Below, in pieces: positions 1 through 6,911 of a stretch of DNA of 19,102 nucleotides; the first letter of the stretch is position 1; each line of letters begins with the position of its first letter. Both the position numbers and the translations under genes were made by a program. The stretch comes from an uncultured Clostridia bacterium (GTDB lineage Bacteria > Bacillota > Clostridia > Peptostreptococcales > Anaerovoracaceae): contig CALDNM010000207.1 in assembly GCA_937915045.1 (NCBI GenBank), forward strand, positions 1 through 19,102, given 5' to 3'. The notes beneath the pieces were generated by a model. That model ran no database searches. It worked only from the letters and a program-made list of their open reading frames with translations, and was not told the origin of the DNA.

Positions 1-25
1 GGTTCGAACCCGCCACAGATCACCA
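1..25 (+). tRNA. tRNA, 3' end only (isotype unknown)
   Basis: The window opens inside a tRNA. GGTTCGAACC is the T-loop signature. It is followed by the T-stem 3' strand CCGCC, a 7-nt acceptor 3' strand ACAGATC, discriminator A, and an encoded CCA ending at base 25. The 5' part with the anticodon lies outside the window, so the isotype cannot be assigned. A terminator-like hairpin follows directly. Confidence 0.85.
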
Positions 26-30
26 CTTGC

Positions 31-66
31 AAAACCGTTGATTCTAACGTATTCAGCGGTTTTTTC
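31..66 (+). terminator. Intrinsic terminator after the tRNA
   Basis: AAAACCGTTGA pairs with TCAGCGGTTTT (one G-U type pair) around a loop of about 10 nt, and is followed by a T run ending near base 66. It fits as the terminator of the tRNA transcript. Read from the other strand the same stem lies just after the stop of the AbrB-like gene and could also slow transcription arriving from there, although the T run on that side is short. Confidence 0.75.
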
Positions 67-67
67 T

Positions 68-283
68 TTACTCGTCATCGACAGAGCCAAAAATTTTCTT
101 TTCCCATATATTTAATGAGTCAGGCGGCGGGATCGCGATGCCTTTTTTTATATCGCCAAGTATGAGAAGCGTATCGCCCGGCTCTATACCGAAAACATCT
201 CTTGCTTCTTTTGGTATTACTATCTGCCCTTTTTCTCCGACCTTAGCCGTCCAGGCGTATTTTCCTTTTGGTGTTTTACCCAT
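68..283 (-). CDS. AbrB/MazE/SpoVT-family DNA-binding protein
   Basis: A 71-aa protein with an AbrB-like swapped-hairpin domain. After a short basic N-terminus comes a core of the type K-V-G-E-K-G-Q-I-V-I-P-K-E-A-R, then F-G-I-x-P-G-D-x-L. This is the classic pattern of AbrB, SpoVT and MazE-type transition-state regulators or antitoxins. The ATG at 281-283 was chosen because CAGGAG sits about 9 nt upstream. A TTG at 317-319 would add 12 residues but has a poorly spaced site (about 14 nt). No MazF-like toxin is adjacent, so an orphan regulator is more likely than an antitoxin. It is divergent from the PhzF gene across a 22-bp palindrome, which suggests autoregulation (inference). Confidence 0.85.
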   Translation of the reverse strand: MGKTPKGKYAWTAKVGEKGQIVIPKEARDVFGIEPGDTLLILGDIKKGIAIPPPDSLNIWEKKIFGSVDDE

Positions 284-347
284 ATTTATCATCTCCTGAT
301 CTATATGCTGCTGCGACAAAACTTGTATTCGCTCTCCTTATGTTCTG

Positions 348-369
348 GTATAATATATCCATATTATAC
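348..369. promoter_or_regulatory. Palindrome holding two opposed -10 boxes
   Basis: Perfect inverted repeat GTATAATAT-atcc-ATATTATAC. It contains TATAAT on the plus strand at 349-354, with an upstream TGG giving an extended -10 for the PhzF gene, and TATAAT on the minus strand at 363-368 for the AbrB-like gene. A weak plus-strand -35 candidate, TTGTAT, lies at 324-329 with a long spacer; no good minus-strand -35 is seen. The palindrome could be just two symmetric promoters or an operator for the AbrB-like protein. Confidence 0.55.
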
Positions 370-392
370 AGCATGACCGAAAGGAGAACAGT

Positions 393-1181
393 ATGAAATA
401 TTATGTGGCGGATGCGTTCGCCGAAAAAGTTTTTGAAGGAAATCCTGCCGGCGTCATCGTCCGTGACGAATGGCTGCCCGACGACCTCATGCAGAAGATT
501 GCCATCGAGAACAATCTCTCAGAGACCGCGTTCACTGTTAAGGAAAGTGACGATCGTTATCGTCTCAGATGGTTCACTCCGGGCGGCGAAGTCGACCTCT
601 GCGGACACGCCACTCTCGGCACGGCTTTTATCCTCACTTCTTTTTACGAGAAAGACATCAAGAAGATCTATTTCGATACGCTGAGCGGTGAGCTCACTGC
701 GGAAAGAAAAGGCGATCTGATCGAGATGGTCTTCCCTGACCTCGAGCCGGACGTGTATGACTCTCCTGAAGTCAAAGCGCAGGTCGAGGACGCTCTCGGC
801 GTGAAGATAAAATCTCTTCTCGTCAAGGACGAGCTCGTAGCTGTACTTGACAGCGCTGACGCGGTTCGCGGCCTTGAGCCTGACTTTGAAAAGGTCAATG
901 CTCTCGAAGGTATCGGTCTTATAGTTACAGCCGCGGGAGACGGCGATTTCGACTTCGTGTCACGCTGCTTCTATCCGAAGCTTACTGTAAATGAGGATCC
1001 TGTGACAGGAAGAGCACACGCGAGAGTAACTCCTTACTGGGCAAAGGCCCTCGGCAAAAACGATCTCAAAGCTCGTCAGGCGTCGAAACGCGGCGGCACA
1101 CTTTACTGCAGTATGAAAGGCGGCAAAGTGATGATAGCGGGCCCGGCAGTACTCTATTCGGAAGCAGAGATACACGTCTGA
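393..1181 (+). CDS. PhzF-family isomerase/epimerase-like protein
   Basis: A 262-aa protein of the PhzF family, which has the diaminopimelate epimerase fold. Family marks are the opening K-Y-Y-V-A-D-A-F followed by F-x-G-N-P-A-G at about 14-20, N-N-L-S-E-T-A-F with the likely catalytic Glu44, V-D-L-C-G-H-A-T at 67-74, and N-E-D-P-V-T-G at 200-206. The last motif usually continues S-A-H, but here it reads R-A-H-A, a Ser-to-Arg difference beside the active site. Full family length. AAGGAG at 381-386 decides the start. No phenazine genes are nearby, so the name is only a fold label and the substrate is unknown. The gene converges with the ABC permease with 6 bp between stops and no visible terminator. 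Confidence 0.88.
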   Translation: MKYYVADAFAEKVFEGNPAGVIVRDEWLPDDLMQKIAIENNLSETAFTVKESDDRYRLRWFTPGGEVDLCGHATLGTAFILTSFYEKDIKKIYFDTLSGELTAERKGDLIEMVFPDLEPDVYDSPEVKAQVEDALGVKIKSLLVKDELVAVLDSADAVRGLEPDFEKVNALEGIGLIVTAAGDGDFDFVSRCFYPKLTVNEDPVTGRAHARVTPYWAKALGKNDLKARQASKRGGTLYCSMKGGKVMIAGPAVLYSEAEIHV

Positions 1182-1187
1182 TAACAG

Positions 1188-1841
1188 CTACATCTGGATA
1201 TCTGATCCTTCAAACGACTCGGCCGCTTTTCGGCATACCGCCAAAGTCAAAACGACGAATACAGCAATGCCTACAGCAAGTACGATCAGTTTATGTGTGA
1301 TGTACATCGGGTCCGGCGTATCCAGCACATTTTTAAAAAACGGCACGGCATGATCACATGTTTCAGCGATTGCCATATAGACGAACACAAGAGTGCTCGC
1401 TTTGACAAATGCTGTGCCGACTTTTTTTATGTCTTTATAATATGCTCTGAAAAACGAATAGTTAAAAATGCCCAGCATTATGAGCGACAGTCCGAAAAGT
1501 GAAATGTTCGCATCCATGCCCGCCTGATTCCCTGGCATATCCATATTTTGACGGATAACAGCAAACGGCACCGCGATCACAAGCTGCGCTGTTTCGAGCA
1601 GCACTGCCATGAGTATCCTGGCTTTCACGATCTCTCCCTTCTCCGTCGGCAGCATCATCGAAAATACCACATCGTTGTTCTCTCTCGCGCTGAGACATAT
1701 GAAAAAGACCGCGAGACCCGTATAGAAAAAGATCACATAATACGGATAATTCGGTATCAGCATCATCGCCGAAAGCGCCAGAAAAATGATCGCGGTCGGA
1801 TGGAGCGCGAGCTTGAATTCTTTTCTTAAAAGGTCAGCCAT
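1188..1841 (-). CDS. ABC-2 type transporter permease
   Basis: A 217-aa integral membrane protein with about six hydrophobic segments (roughly residues 15-31, 33-50, 77-96, 112-130, 145-160 and 183-203). It has no signal peptide and a short cytoplasmic start, M-A-D-L-L-R-K-E-F. The segment L-P-T-E-K-G-E-I-V-K-A-R after the second helix resembles the cytoplasmic loop of small ABC-2 permeases encoded next to YtrB-like ATPases. GGAGG lies 4 nt before the ATG, and the start overlaps the end of the ATPase gene by 8 bp, so the two are translationally coupled. Together they should form an exporter. The substrate is unknown; peptides, antimicrobials or lipids are usual for the class. Confidence 0.85.
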   Translation of the reverse strand: MADLLRKEFKLALHPTAIIFLALSAMMLIPNYPYYVIFFYTGLAVFFICLSARENNDVVFSMMLPTEKGEIVKARILMAVLLETAQLVIAVPFAVIRQNMDMPGNQAGMDANISLFGLSLIMLGIFNYSFFRAYYKDIKKVGTAFVKASTLVFVYMAIAETCDHAVPFFKNVLDTPDPMYITHKLIVLAVGIAVFVVLTLAVCRKAAESFEGSDIQM

Positions 1842-2724
1842 TGTTCCTCCCTCCCTTCTCGAGATGTATCATGATATCCTCAAGATCGGCTTTCTCGATC
1901 GTACCATTTGCCGAGGCGTCCGGACTCTCCGCGTCTTCCGTACCGAGGAGCACCGTATATCCTTTCCTCATTCGTTTTATCCCGCGGGCATGACCTGTCA
2001 CCCACCCGCCTTCCGAAGGCTCCTCGTCCATTTTGAGCAGTCTGAAGCTGTCGACGAACGAGTCCATACCGGTCTCAGCGATGATCTTTCCATTTTGAAT
2101 ATATATGATATCATCCGCGCACTTGTCAAGATCTGAAGTTATGTGGGTCGAAAAAAGTATCGTTATCCCCCTGTCACAGAGCGCCATAAAATCGTCGAGA
2201 AGCTCATCTCTCGATACCGGATCCAGTCCGCTCGTCGGTTCGTCCATTATCAGAAGTTCAGCGTTATGTGAAAGCGCGAGCGCGAGAGCGTATTTGACTT
2301 TCATTCCTGCTGAAAGCTGGCCCGGCGTCTTTTCTTCATCGATCGCGAATTCATTTATATAAGACTTGTACGCCGCGTCATCCCACGACTCATAGAATCT
2401 TTTTGTGACAGCAGTAATGGTTTTTATCTTTTTGTTTTTGTAATAGTCTATACCGCCCGCGACAAATCCGACCCTTTTTTTAATATCGAACTCGCTGTCA
2501 GAAAAATTCTCTCCAAAAAATTCGATATCACCGCTGTCCGGATGGACGAAGTTGAACAGCGAATTCAGTGTCGTCGATTTTCCGGCGCCGTTCCTTCCGA
2601 TAAATCCCGTGATCTTCCCTCTTTCAAGAGAAAAAGATACATCCTTCAGTTCGAACGCGGGGTACTTCTTATATAGGCCTCGCACGTCCAGGACGCTCGC
2701 GGGCTCACTGTTAAAAGAACTCAT
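1834..2724 (-). CDS. ABC transporter ATP-binding protein
   Basis: A 296-aa ATPase with all catalytic motifs. These are Walker A G-R-N-G-A-G-K-S-T (residues 43-51), signature L-S-A-G-M (137-141), Walker B L-L-I-M-D-E-P with D-loop S-G-L-D (157-168), and the H-loop His194. The usual Q-loop glutamine is not obvious: the region reads V-G-F-V-A-G-G. About 75 residues after the nucleotide-binding domain form a variable C-terminal tail. It is of the YtrB/BcrA-like type and pairs with the downstream permease. Such pairs are often preceded by a GntR-family repressor gene, but none is present here. A good sigma-A promoter lies upstream. Confidence 0.92.
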   Translation of the reverse strand: MSSFNSEPASVLDVRGLYKKYPAFELKDVSFSLERGKITGFIGRNGAGKSTTLNSLFNFVHPDSGDIEFFGENFSDSEFDIKKRVGFVAGGIDYYKNKKIKTITAVTKRFYESWDDAAYKSYINEFAIDEEKTPGQLSAGMKVKYALALALSHNAELLIMDEPTSGLDPVSRDELLDDFMALCDRGITILFSTHITSDLDKCADDIIYIQNGKIIAETGMDSFVDSFRLLKMDEEPSEGGWVTGHARGIKRMRKGYTVLLGTEDAESPDASANGTIEKADLEDIMIHLEKGGRNNG

Positions 2725-2758
2725 GTCTGCCCCTTTCTTAAATACATTTTGTATGAAA

Positions 2759-2806
2759 AGTATGATTTATATAACTTATACTACTTCTTTTCCTTTCCTT
2801 TGTCAA
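2759..2806 (-). promoter_or_regulatory. Promoter of the ABC exporter operon with inverted repeat
   Basis: On the minus strand TTGACA (2801-2806), a 17-nt spacer and TAGTAT (2778-2783) form a near-consensus promoter. An imperfect inverted repeat, AGTATGATTT (2759-2768) and AACTTATACT (2773-2782), overlaps the -10 box and the start of transcription. That is a good place for a repressor, for example a YtrA-type GntR protein encoded elsewhere (inference). Confidence 0.7.
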
Positions 2807-2817
2807 TATCCGAACAT

Positions 2818-2848
2818 CAAAAAACTCCGCGCGTAAAAACGCGCGGAG
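2818..2848 (-). terminator. Intrinsic terminator after the threonine aldolase gene
   Basis: CTCCGCGCG (2825-2833) and CGCGCGGAG (2840-2848) form a perfect 9-bp GC-rich stem with a TAAAAA loop. On the minus strand it is followed by a run of six T. It closes the six-gene operon and insulates it from the ABC exporter promoter just downstream. Confidence 0.93.
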
Positions 2849-2868
2849 CCTGTATGCTCTGATATTAT

Positions 2869-3894
2869 CTACAATATATCGATCAGTTTATCGACATCTT
2901 CCTTTGTCGTAGCCCAGCTGGTCGCGAACCTGATAACAGTATGATCATCATCGTACTTCTCCCAGAATCCGAAGCTCACGTCCTTTTCGAGCTCATGCAT
3001 CTTGTCATTCGACACGATCACGAACTGCTGATTCGTTGGAGAATCAAGATAAAATACATATCCCTTCTCCCTGAGCGCGTTCTTGATAAGCTCCGCCATA
3101 TCGATAGCGTTCTTCGAGATCTTGAAATACAGATCGTCCGTGAAAAGTTCATCGAACTGTATACCGGTCAGTCTTCCCTTCGCGAGAAGCGCTCCGTGCT
3201 GCTTCACGATGCTGCCAAAATGCTTTGGCGTGTTTTTCTTTGTGAAAACAACAGCTTCTCCCATGAGCGCTCCGACTTTCGTCCCTCCGATATAGAACAT
3301 ATCACAGTAACGCGAGATCATCGGAAGCGTTACATCAGTGTGCCTGCTCATCAAACCATATCCCAGACGAGCTCCGTCAAGAAAGAGAGGCAAGTCGTAT
3401 TCTCCGCATACCGCGGTGATATCCTGCAGTTCCTTCTCAGTATATAACGTGCCGTACTCGGTCGGATGAGATATATATACCATGCCCGGACACACCATAT
3501 GTTCATGATTCGCGTCGTCATAGTAATCAACAATATACTGTTTTAGTTCTCCCGCGTCGATCTTTCCGTCATGCCCCGGTATAGTCAGGACTTTATGTCC
3601 CGTATATTCGATCGCGCCTGCTTCATGGACGCTCACATGCCCGGTATCGGCCGCGAGGACGCCTTCGTAATTTCCGAGGACTGACGCTATCACAGTCTCA
3701 TTTGCCTGCGTACCTCCTACAAGGAAATATATATCCGCGTCCGGGCACTTGCATAGATCTTTTATTTTTTCTTTCGCGCTTTCGCTATATTTATCTACTC
3801 CGTATCCCGGCAGTTTTTCCATATTTGTTTCCGCCAGTCTCTTTATTATTCTTTCATGAGCCCCGGCATTGTAATCGCACTCGAATGATAACAT
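2869..3894 (-). CDS. Low-specificity threonine aldolase (beta-eliminating lyase family)
   Basis: A 341-aa fold-type I PLP enzyme that would split L-threonine or related beta-hydroxy amino acids to glycine and an aldehyde. The sequence shows a cofactor-binding G-G-T-Q-A-N at 60-65, a His86 that could stack on the PLP ring, F-L-D-G-A-R-L-G at 171-178 with Asp173 and Arg176, and I-G-G-T-K-V-G with the Schiff-base Lys206. Length fits the family. AAAGGAAC lies just before the ATG. It is the last gene of the operon, 22 nt after the HicB-like gene, and is followed by a strong terminator. Substrate stereospecificity cannot be read from sequence. Confidence 0.87.
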   Translation of the reverse strand: MLSFECDYNAGAHERIIKRLAETNMEKLPGYGVDKYSESAKEKIKDLCKCPDADIYFLVGGTQANETVIASVLGNYEGVLAADTGHVSVHEAGAIEYTGHKVLTIPGHDGKIDAGELKQYIVDYYDDANHEHMVCPGMVYISHPTEYGTLYTEKELQDITAVCGEYDLPLFLDGARLGYGLMSRHTDVTLPMISRYCDMFYIGGTKVGALMGEAVVFTKKNTPKHFGSIVKQHGALLAKGRLTGIQFDELFTDDLYFKISKNAIDMAELIKNALREKGYVFYLDSPTNQQFVIVSNDKMHELEKDVSFGFWEKYDDDHTVIRFATSWATTKEDVDKLIDIL

Positions 3895-3916
3895 TTTGTT
3901 CCTTTCTGATATATGA

Positions 3917-4189
3917 TCAATCTATCCATTTAGGTACCGACGCAAGTATGTGTCTAAGTTCTTCGCCCTGCCCAAGCGGTATCATGCTGTCGTTCACAGG
4001 TCCCGGTACCAGTTCATGATCGTCGAACATAAACTGCGCCGTCATTTCGATAACAGCCTGCGCCAGTTCCATAGCTTCATCGATATCCGCCCCTTTCACA
4101 TTTATTTCAAAAGCAGGGACACGCGCGTGAAACCCCTCATCTCCATGCCTGATCACTACCGGATAGTTTACATTTACATAAGCTCCCAT
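3917..4189 (-). CDS. HicB-like protein, orphan (no HicA partner)
   Basis: A 90-aa protein with the HicB-type partial RNase H-like fold pattern. A first strand Y-P-V-V-I-R-H-G-D-E-G-F-H-A-R-V-P leads into a segment G-A-D-I-D-E-A-M-E-L-A-Q-A-V-I-E-M that matches the usual helix. The C-terminus has no clear ribbon-helix-helix DNA-binding domain. The ATG at 4187-4189 is chosen because GGAGG is 8 nt upstream; a TTG five codons earlier lies within that site. No HicA double-stranded-RNA-binding toxin is next to it. It sits inside a metabolic operon, 24 nt after proX. It may be a domesticated HicB fold rather than an antitoxin. Confidence 0.65.
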   Translation of the reverse strand: MGAYVNVNYPVVIRHGDEGFHARVPAFEINVKGADIDEAMELAQAVIEMTAQFMFDDHELVPGPVNDSMIPLGQGEELRHILASVPKWID

Positions 4190-4213
4190 TTCATGGTCCT
4201 CCAATTATACTGT

Positions 4214-4684
4214 CTAAAAAATAACATATTCGTGTTTTTCATATTCAAAGAATCTTATGAGATCTTTGAAATCTATCGATATCGTCCTTGTATTGGTATT
4301 AGGGTGAAACAGCAGTCTGCGCCCCTGCAGACTGTGTTCTATCGCGACTGTCACCAAATTATCGGTGTCGTTTACGATGCCGAGCGGTGTAACACTGCCG
4401 CGCCCAAGTCCGAGTATCTCGCCAAGTTTATCCAGATCCGCGAATGTCAGGTGCGGCACCCCGGCAGCCTTCGCGACTGCTTTTATATCCGCCCTCTGAT
4501 CATCCTTTATGACAGCGACAAAATATCTGCCCTTCTTATCTGTCAGGAACAGATTTTTGCATCCTGTACCATCGATCTCATCGTCGATGAATCTCGCTTC
4601 ATCCGAAGTGTATACTGCCTTATGCCGAACTTCATCGTACTTTATATCGAGCTTTTCCAGCACTTCATATATATCTTCCTTCAT
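4214..4684 (-). CDS. ProX/YbaK-type aminoacyl-tRNA (prolyl-tRNA) deacylase
   Basis: A 156-aa YbaK/ProX-domain protein that would act in trans to hydrolyse mischarged tRNA, classically Ala-tRNA(Pro). It shows the helical start, the conserved lysine in G-C-K-N-L-F-L-T (Lys43), and the substrate-pocket motif G-S-V-T-P-L-G at 96-102 followed by D-N-L-V-T-V-A-I. A late H-P-N-T-N-T segment (127-132) is typical of the prolyl-tRNA-synthetase-associated subgroup. The ATG at 4682-4684 overlaps the stop of the nitroreductase gene as ATGA, so the two are translationally coupled. A longer reading from 4759 lies inside that gene and has no support. Confidence 0.9.
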   Translation of the reverse strand: MKEDIYEVLEKLDIKYDEVRHKAVYTSDEARFIDDEIDGTGCKNLFLTDKKGRYFVAVIKDDQRADIKAVAKAAGVPHLTFADLDKLGEILGLGRGSVTPLGIVNDTDNLVTVAIEHSLQGRRLLFHPNTNTRTISIDFKDLIRFFEYEKHEYVIF

Positions 4685-5202
4685 ACGCGGATTATATAAT
4701 CGGCTTTTCTCGGAGCCGCTGCTTCGATGCCGCCCTCTGCGGCATATCCGATAACGCAATTGCCTATACCTTCATAACTATCCGGAACGCCCCATTTCTT
4801 TTTCATGGCCTTGCCCTCGTCAGTACTGAAAACTTCTCTTGCTCTGTATATCATACATGATCCAAGGCCGACAGCATGTGCCGCGTTCAGGATATTTCCT
4901 ATGACCAGTGCTCCATCATCGCGATATGTAGGTGTCTCAGTATCCGAAAAAACTACGAGTACAGTCGGTGCTCCGTAAAAAGGATCAATATCCGCGCCCA
5001 TGATATCGGCGTTCATCTTCGAGATCTTTTTGATGAGCTCCTGATCCTGTACTACTACGATCATAGACCCCTGTTTGCCCATCCCGCTCGGAGCGTAAGT
5101 CCCGGCTTCCAGAACAGCGTCAAGTTCGTTTTTCTTGATCTGCTCAGGTCTGTAAGCCCTGCAGCTCCTTCTTGTTTTTAAATCATTCAATGTCTCTTTC
5201 AT
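4681..5202 (-). CDS. Nitroreductase-family FMN protein
   Basis: A 173-aa nitroreductase-fold flavoprotein. The start T-R-R-S-C-R-A-Y (residues 10-17) supplies the usual FMN-phosphate arginines, followed by E-A-G-T-Y-A-P-S-G-M near 32-41. The C-terminal half has the G-I-G-N-C-V-I-G-Y strand of the family. Its length is short, as in minimal clostridial nitroreductases. Two ATGs are possible: the one at 5209-5211 touches the GGGAG ribosome site directly, so the one at 5200-5202, nine nt away, is preferred. Natural substrates of this family are mostly unknown; NAD(P)H-dependent reduction of quinones, nitro compounds or enones is the usual activity. Second-to-third position in the six-gene operon. 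Confidence 0.87.
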   Translation of the reverse strand: MKETLNDLKTRRSCRAYRPEQIKKNELDAVLEAGTYAPSGMGKQGSMIVVVQDQELIKKISKMNADIMGADIDPFYGAPTVLVVFSDTETPTYRDDGALVIGNILNAAHAVGLGSCMIYRAREVFSTDEGKAMKKKWGVPDSYEGIGNCVIGYAAEGGIEAAAPRKADYIIRV

Positions 5203-5225
5203 TTCCTGCATCTCCCTTTTGCTTT

Positions 5226-5870
5226 TTACTTTCTAGCCCCGAAATCAAAATGTTCTTTATCCTCATCCAGCACCAGATATTTTTTACTGTCTTTTTTTGA
5301 TATCGGGCGGATCGCTCTGCACGGATTTCCGTACGCTATATACCCTGCCGGGATATCTTTATTCACAACCGAACCCGCGCCTATGACCGCGCCGGTCCCT
5401 ATAGTCACACCGCCGAAGACCACGACATTGCTCGCGATCCAGACGTTGTCTTCTATATGTATTTCTTCCGCGTATTCAGCCATCGCCATGTTGCCATTCT
5501 CATCCAGACCAAAACGCTCTTCCGATATCAGCGGATGACTCGTCGCCATCAGCGAAACGTTCGGTCCGAACGCGACATTGTCACCTATAAAGATACGCGC
5601 GTCGTCCATTACTACAAAGTTGAAGTTGGCGAAAAAATTCTCTCCGATGAATGTATGCGATCCGTAGTTGAACTGCACCGGCCCCTGGAAGTAATATTTA
5701 TTTCCTATCGCTCCGATGAATTCTTTGATGATCGGCAGTCTTTCGGGGTCGCTTTCGTCCATCATGTTGTAACGATGGCACGCGTCATGAGCTTTATGCT
5801 TGATCCTTACAAGTTCAGGATCCCGATTATTGAACATCTTCCCCGCGAAAATCTTTTCTTCTTCTGTCAA
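5226..5870 (-). CDS. Maa/LacA-like sugar O-acetyltransferase (hexapeptide repeat)
   Basis: A 214-aa left-handed beta-helix acetyltransferase that uses acetyl-CoA to acetylate sugars. An N-terminal helical cap with E-E-K-I-F-A-G-K-M-F (the Mac domain pattern) is followed by hexapeptide turns such as I-G-E-N-F, I-G-D-N-V, I-E-D-N-V and I-G-T-G-A-V-I-G-A-G-S-V-V. The likely catalytic His112 lies in A-T-S-H-P-L. It ends G-N-P-C-R-A-I-R-P-I, as usual for the maltose/galactoside acetyltransferases. The start codon is TTG (5868-5870), with AAGGAA overlapping the stop of the upstream aminopeptidase gene; only 2 nt separate the two genes. The substrate is not predictable. Confidence 0.92.
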   Translation of the reverse strand: MTEEEKIFAGKMFNNRDPELVRIKHKAHDACHRYNMMDESDPERLPIIKEFIGAIGNKYYFQGPVQFNYGSHTFIGENFFANFNFVVMDDARIFIGDNVAFGPNVSLMATSHPLISEERFGLDENGNMAMAEYAEEIHIEDNVWIASNVVVFGGVTIGTGAVIGAGSVVNKDIPAGYIAYGNPCRAIRPISKKDSKKYLVLDEDKEHFDFGARK

Positions 5871-5872
5871 TG

Positions 5873-6862
5873 CTATTCCTTCTTTCTGAAATCACATGCC
5901 GCTTTGAGCCCGTACATCGGCACGGCGCTGTATACCGCGTCGTTCACGGCTCTGGCCATGACTTCTGTCGCCATCGCGCCCAGTATATCAGGTGAGGCTT
6001 CCACTTCTCCTACAGACATCGCGAAAATAGTATCTCCATCGAGACTCGTATGAACGGGGTTTATCGTCTTAGCGTAACCATTGTGCGATACCTGCGCGAG
6101 TTTGTATGCCTGATCTTTAGTCAGACCGACATTAGTGATCACGCAGCCGAGCGTCGTATTTCCCTTAAAAGCATCTCTGTTTTTTTCTATCTCACTGTAC
6201 ATTATCTTTTCAGTATCGGCAAGTTTTGTCTTATCCTCGCTTAATATACCCGCGGCGATCCGGTGTGAATCACGATCTATCACATCTCCCACTGCGTTGA
6301 CCGCGACTACGGCCGCGCACTGGACTTTTCCTATCTGCGCCGCGTATATACCTATACCGCTTTTCATCATACGTTCCGGTCCAAGGAATTTCCCGACCGA
6401 AGCTCCTGTGCCCGCTCCGACACATCCGGTTTTCACGATACCGCCGCCTTCGAAAGAATTCTTTTCCGAAGCCGCGCAAGCCGTATATCCCATATCTTTA
6501 TCAGGTCTGCATTTCGGATCGCCGACAACAAGATCGAAAAGTGAAGCACCGCATACGAGCGGGACTATCCCGACACCGACGTCGAGGCCTATCCCCTTTT
6601 CCTCGAGGTATTTCATCGCGCCGTCTCCAGCTTCGAGCCCGTACGCGCTCCCTCCGGACAGCATGACGCAGTGGATCTTCTGAACTGTCTTTTCAGGCCT
6701 CAGAAGTTCCGTTTCTCTGGAAGCCGGACCTCCTCCGCGGACATCGACTCCCGCGACAGCGCCTTCGTCACAAATAATAGCAGTACAGCCTGTACCGCCA
6801 TCAAGGTCCTGAGCGTGCCCTATTCGTACGCCCTTGATATCAGTGATCTTGATCTCCTTCAT
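5873..6862 (-). CDS. P1 family (S58, DmpA/BapA-like) aminopeptidase
   Basis: A 329-aa member of the P1/S58 peptidases, enzymes with an Ntn-hydrolase-like arrangement that cut themselves into two chains and act as aminopeptidases on D-amino acid, beta-amino acid or small L-peptides. Seen here are I-T-D-I-K-G-V-R-I-G-H near the start, D-V-R-G-G-G-P-A-S-R-E-T at 40-51, L-S-G-G-S-A-Y-G-L near 68-76, and G-N-T-T-L-G-C at 234-240. By family precedent cleavage would fall after Asn235 with Thr236 as the new N-terminal nucleophile (Ser in DmpA and BapA). AAGGAGG 5 nt before the ATG is a strong start. First gene of the minus-strand operon, divergent from the enoate-reductase-like gene. Confidence 0.9.
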   Translation of the reverse strand: MKEIKITDIKGVRIGHAQDLDGGTGCTAIICDEGAVAGVDVRGGGPASRETELLRPEKTVQKIHCVMLSGGSAYGLEAGDGAMKYLEEKGIGLDVGVGIVPLVCGASLFDLVVGDPKCRPDKDMGYTACAASEKNSFEGGGIVKTGCVGAGTGASVGKFLGPERMMKSGIGIYAAQIGKVQCAAVVAVNAVGDVIDRDSHRIAAGILSEDKTKLADTEKIMYSEIEKNRDAFKGNTTLGCVITNVGLTKDQAYKLAQVSHNGYAKTINPVHTSLDGDTIFAMSVGEVEASPDILGAMATEVMARAVNDAVYSAVPMYGLKAACDFRKKE

Positions 6863-6911
6863 CGAAACCTCCTTAATAATCAGTCCTTATGTGAATATTA
6901 TGCACCGAACT

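Noticed and set aside
284..319. TTG start giving an 83-residue AbrB-like protein
   Set aside because: Its ribosome site is about 14 nt away, whereas the ATG at 283 has CAGGAG at good spacing and begins at the usual family position.
3950..4699. A long plus-strand open frame of about 250 codons opposite hicB-like and proX
   Set aside because: It is antisense to two well-supported family genes, has no ribosome site or family resemblance, and its composition is that of a reverse-strand shadow.
4685..4759. A longer N-terminus for the ProX-like protein
   Set aside because: The added residues are basic and low-complexity and lie within the nitroreductase frame; the ATGA overlap gives a natural start at 4684.
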